Assembly: GCA_015039365.1 (NCBI GenBank)
Contig: WION01000016.1
Location: 248,001-312,000, forward strand
Length of the DNA stretch: 64,000 bases
Source of the DNA: Amanita rubescens
Lineage: Eukaryota; Basidiomycota; Agaricomycetes; Agaricales; Amanitaceae
Direction: 5' to 3'
A model generated the notes under the pieces. That model had not been told where the DNA came from and did not search any database. It saw nothing but the letters and a program-made list of their open reading frames with translations. Position numbers and translations under genes: made by a program. Every line of letters starts with the position of its first letter. The first letter of the stretch is position 1. Shown piece by piece: positions 61,636 to 64,000 of the stretch.

Positions 61636-62385
61636 TCAAACTGACGAGCACTTCAGTTTAATGCATGATTTCCTCCGGCTACTCCATGTACTGTAATTGA
61701 CGCAATCAGCTTTGAACTCTCGGATTTTGAGACGATACTGACACCCACTCTTCCGTGTCCTGTCCTTTGATCCTAGCTTCGCTTCAAGTCTTGACTTGAC
61801 ACTCTCATTCCATTCCAAGTCCAGTATGCTGTATCCCCTAACGTCTGTGTAGGTCCCATCGACGTTCCTCCAACATTCCCTCCGTAAAGCCTCTAGCTTT
61901 GCTCCCGCGACATCCTCCAACCAGCGTTGCATCGGTAAGTTGTCGATACCTGTCTCGAAGGTGACCCTGTGCAACTGCTTTTCCTCGAAGATCCATCTCA
62001 ACACGGTATATATTGCCTCTGTCGCTATTCCCCCACGAAGTAACTGTGGAACTATGAGGATCCCGACCTCACAGCTTTTGAATGTCTCATTGATGTTGAG
62101 ACAGGCCGTGGTGCCAGCGAATACCTCTGTCCCTAACTCTTTGTCCGTGATGAGGTGTATGTTGAAGTCCACTATGGTAGGGTCTCTGGCACGACTTTCG
62201 CGAAGTTGGCGTGCTTCATCTATTGTCAGGTGTTCGGGGAGGAACTTCAGGTATTTCCGTGTACCAGGGTGGGTACGATTCTGAAGAACGGCCGCATCTT
62301 CTGTGGGACTCGGCCGGGCTAACCTAAGTTGACCAGTCGGCGACAGAAGCTCAATGGAGGACATGTCCTGAATGGCACTTGTCAT
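61636..62385 (-). CDS. GNAT-family N-acetyltransferase (RimJ/RimL type)
   Basis: Single-exon gene, ATG at 62385 ([25 protein letters not shown]); Met at residue 8 is an alternative start. The GNAT fold is clear: [55 protein letters not shown] (acetyl-CoA pyrophosphate loop in the [11 protein letters not shown] form), [17 protein letters not shown] and GYSILDLEW. The last ~45 residues after [13 protein letters not shown] are basic and unlike the usual short GNAT end, so they may be read-through or a lineage extension. Acceptor substrate unknown. Confidence 0.85.
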   Translation of the reverse strand: MTSAIQDMSSIELLSPTGQLRLARPSPTEDAAVLQNRTHPGTRKYLKFLPEHLTIDEARQLRESRARDPTIVDFNIHLITDKELGTEVFAGTTACLNINETFKSCEVGILIVPQLLRGGIATEAIYTVLRWIFEEKQLHRVTFETGIDNLPMQRWLEDVAGAKLEALRRECWRNVDGTYTDVRGYSILDLEWNESVKSRLEAKLGSKDRTRKSGCQYRLKIREFKADCVNYSTWSSRRKSCIKLKCSSV

Positions 62386-62582
62386 GAGAGTATGAACTAA
62401 GATCGATCATATGCATAATGCATTAATAAGGCCCGTGCAGCGGCACCGAGTGAGCGATTCATTATGAAGATAAACTAGTAACCATGTATTTATGGAAATT
62501 TCCGTCCCCTAATGCTGAGGAATCCTAAACAACTCAATGAGATCTGCCAATTGTTTAGAAAATTACTTCGAGCCATTTTCTT

Positions 62583-64000
62583 TCACAAACCTTGTAGCCT
62601 AGCCTCTCGTTGTTGGCGTTGCGTCTCCTTGCCTTTGATACCGGAAAAAGCCTTGATATGATGGTCAGTGATGTATAGAAGGACCTAGAGAGAGAGATTC
62701 CTACCTGTTTGATAAGATTTTTCTTTCGGTCTTGTATTTCCAGAACCTTGGATTCAACAGTATTCTCAGCAATAAGTTGGTAGATGTGAACAGGTTTTCG
62801 CTGTCCGATACGGTTAACACGATCAACAGCTTGACTTTCAATTCCTTCCTATAAATTGATTATATTAATATTAAATAATATCCGGAGGCTGGTATGCTTG
62901 CCTGCCACCAACTGCGTAGAGGCGATGTACCACTTTAGGCCGACAGACTTATGATAAGACAATGACTCACGGATCCATCCTAATTCAGGGTGAGTGTATT
63001 TCCAACCGGCTGTCAAAAATAAACTCACAAGAATACATTATTAGCCACTGGGACATTTATAGTTTAAATTTACTGTTAGCAAATAGTGGCTTGACGCACC
63101 TGTCAAGTTGAGACCAAGAGCACCCTAAGCAGGAACATATGTGAACTGGCAACACGTAAAGAACGGGAAGTTTTAGTTACCGCTTTCAGAGAGATGAGCA
63201 TAACCCGAGGATTATCTCCCGAACAGAACATATCATCTGCATAGGTACTTTCATCCTTCGCCTTTCCTTTCCCCTTCCTGTTGGAAACGTTATCTTCGTC
63301 TTCCGTTTGCTCCCCTAGATTGGCTATTGAGAAGTCCGAGTCTGATTCGGTCACTGAATCTTCATCATTCAAAACGCGCTGATGTTTGGTGACCGATTGT
63401 CTCGTAGGGCGAATATTTTTCTTGGTAGGTGCAGGTATTGTTGAACTTTGTACTGAATTTTCCACTGGAATGACGAAGCGAGCTATGGCTTCTTGGCGCC
63501 TCTTTGCCGACATTTGACCATCAAAGCGGACATAGGATATGCTGTTTTCACGGTCAACGACTTTCTATGAATAACAAAAGCTCTAACCCTTCCTCCTCAA
63601 AAGCCTCGGCGATCTGCTTGCTTGTCAGTTACTGCTACAAAGGGCCAGATCAGCGCTTGCCTTGTCCATGAAGGATGTGAATTGGGAGAACACAAGTGAC
63701 TTGTCTGTTGATGGAAGCAATTTCAATAAATGGATCAATTGTTCAATCTTTGCAGATGGATGATCACGAAGTTCATTATTCACGTCACTGATCGCGACAC
63801 ACGGTTGAGTAAATTCTGTGGGCGGCGGTGGCTCGTACAAGTCACCCATTCCGAGAGGGCGACGATCCTACTAAGTATCAGATTGACGGTAAATCGCAAG
63901 AGAACACGGTATTCACCATTGGACACCTTTGATCCCGAGAGATGACTTCTCGTATGCTGTATAGAATGGAGTACAAAGTGAATAAGAAGCTAGGAGTTTG
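62583..64000 (-). CDS. Rad5/HLTF-type SNF2 helicase, C-terminal part only
   Basis: The 5' part lies beyond the right edge. What remains starts with the end of a RING-like finger (CPM...DRRPLGMGDLYEPPPP, about 63930-63830). The second helicase lobe follows: KIEQLIHLLKLLPSTDKSLVFSQFTSFMDK, IAEAFEEEGISYVRFDGQMSAKRRQEAIARF. An acidic/Ser insertion of about 75 residues precedes [32 protein letters not shown]. The motif VI block is EGIESQAVDRVNRIGQRKPVHIYQL. It ends KKNLIKQAFSGIKGKETQRQQREARLQGL at 62583. RING plus SNF2 lobes point to the Rad5/HLTF/Rad16 group of DNA-damage ATPases with ubiquitin-ligase activity. Four consecutive exons here are only 10-25 nt long. Confidence 0.88.
62902..63124 (-). 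other. cluster of four micro-exons in SNF2 gene
   Basis: Coding exons 63124-63100 (25 nt), 63047-63029 (19 nt), 62979-62971 (9 nt) and 62911-62902 (10 nt), separated by introns of about 50-59 nt. Together they encode [21 protein letters not shown] piecewise with perfect phase agreement. The exon set is read directly from splice signals plus the conserved helicase text. Confidence 0.8.

Noticed and set aside
63530..63600. apparent frame break in the SNF2 gene after EEEG
   Set aside because: A normal 46-nt GT-AG intron restores EEEG-ISYVRFDGQM with correct phase.

Overview
The window is nuclear DNA from a filamentous basidiomycete, most likely an Agaricomycete. Genes are dense and sit on both strands. 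Most are cut by many short introns (about 45-60 nt) with GT..AG and occasional GC..AG ends. The gene set is fungal: Mei2-like, UPF2, a Rad26/ATRIP-like protein, Set9, Bos1, a P5B ATPase, tandem class 3 lipases, a P450 and a LARGE-like glycosyltransferase. No bacterial operon, CRISPR array, phage, rRNA or convincing tRNA was seen.

Layout. 0-3 kb: 3' part of a Mei2-like RNA-binding protein (minus). 3.2-5.6 kb: a possible tiny gene, mitochondrial ribosomal protein S6 (plus) and an HDHD3-type HAD hydrolase (minus). 5.6-8.5 kb: secreted S41 peptidase (plus). 8.6-18.8 kb, all minus: Tudor-SN (SND1), a CaMKK/Sak1-type kinase and the NMD factor UPF2. 18.8-21.9 kb: Rad26/ATRIP-like checkpoint protein (plus), divergent from UPF2. 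22-27 kb, minus: LARGE-like glycosyltransferase and two tandem lipases. 27.7-34.7 kb, plus: a coiled-coil protein, a broken amidohydrolase-like gene, an unrecognised nuclear-looking protein and chaperonin CCT6. 35-41.4 kb, minus: Set9 histone H4K20 methyltransferase, five-unit polyubiquitin and a FAM72-like protein. 41.7-45.8 kb, plus: Nol12/Rrp17, the SNARE Bos1 and a MYND protein. 45.9-53.8 kb, minus: metallo-beta-lactamase-fold protein, a Ser/Thr-rich membrane protein and a P5B cation ATPase. 54-55.4 kb: SDR (plus). 55.6-64 kb, minus: P450, nuclear FKBP, GNAT and the C-terminal part of a Rad5/HLTF-type SNF2 helicase that runs off the window.

The content is mostly housekeeping (RNA decay, translation, proteostasis, chromatin, trafficking) mixed with secreted or metabolic enzymes. 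Neighbours are not a pathway cluster. The strongest anomaly is a set of places between about 28.8 and 52.8 kb where one clearly homologous protein continues only after skipping one base. One lies inside the last ubiquitin unit of polyubiquitin. The breaks I could place are nearly all of the same sign (one extra base), which points to an insertion-biased sequence-quality problem, or less likely to real gene decay. Other notable points are a run of four exons of 10-25 nt encoding the conserved helicase segment of the SNF2 gene, at least five GC-AG introns, and very tight divergent promoters. I did not find a convincing new defence or mobile system.
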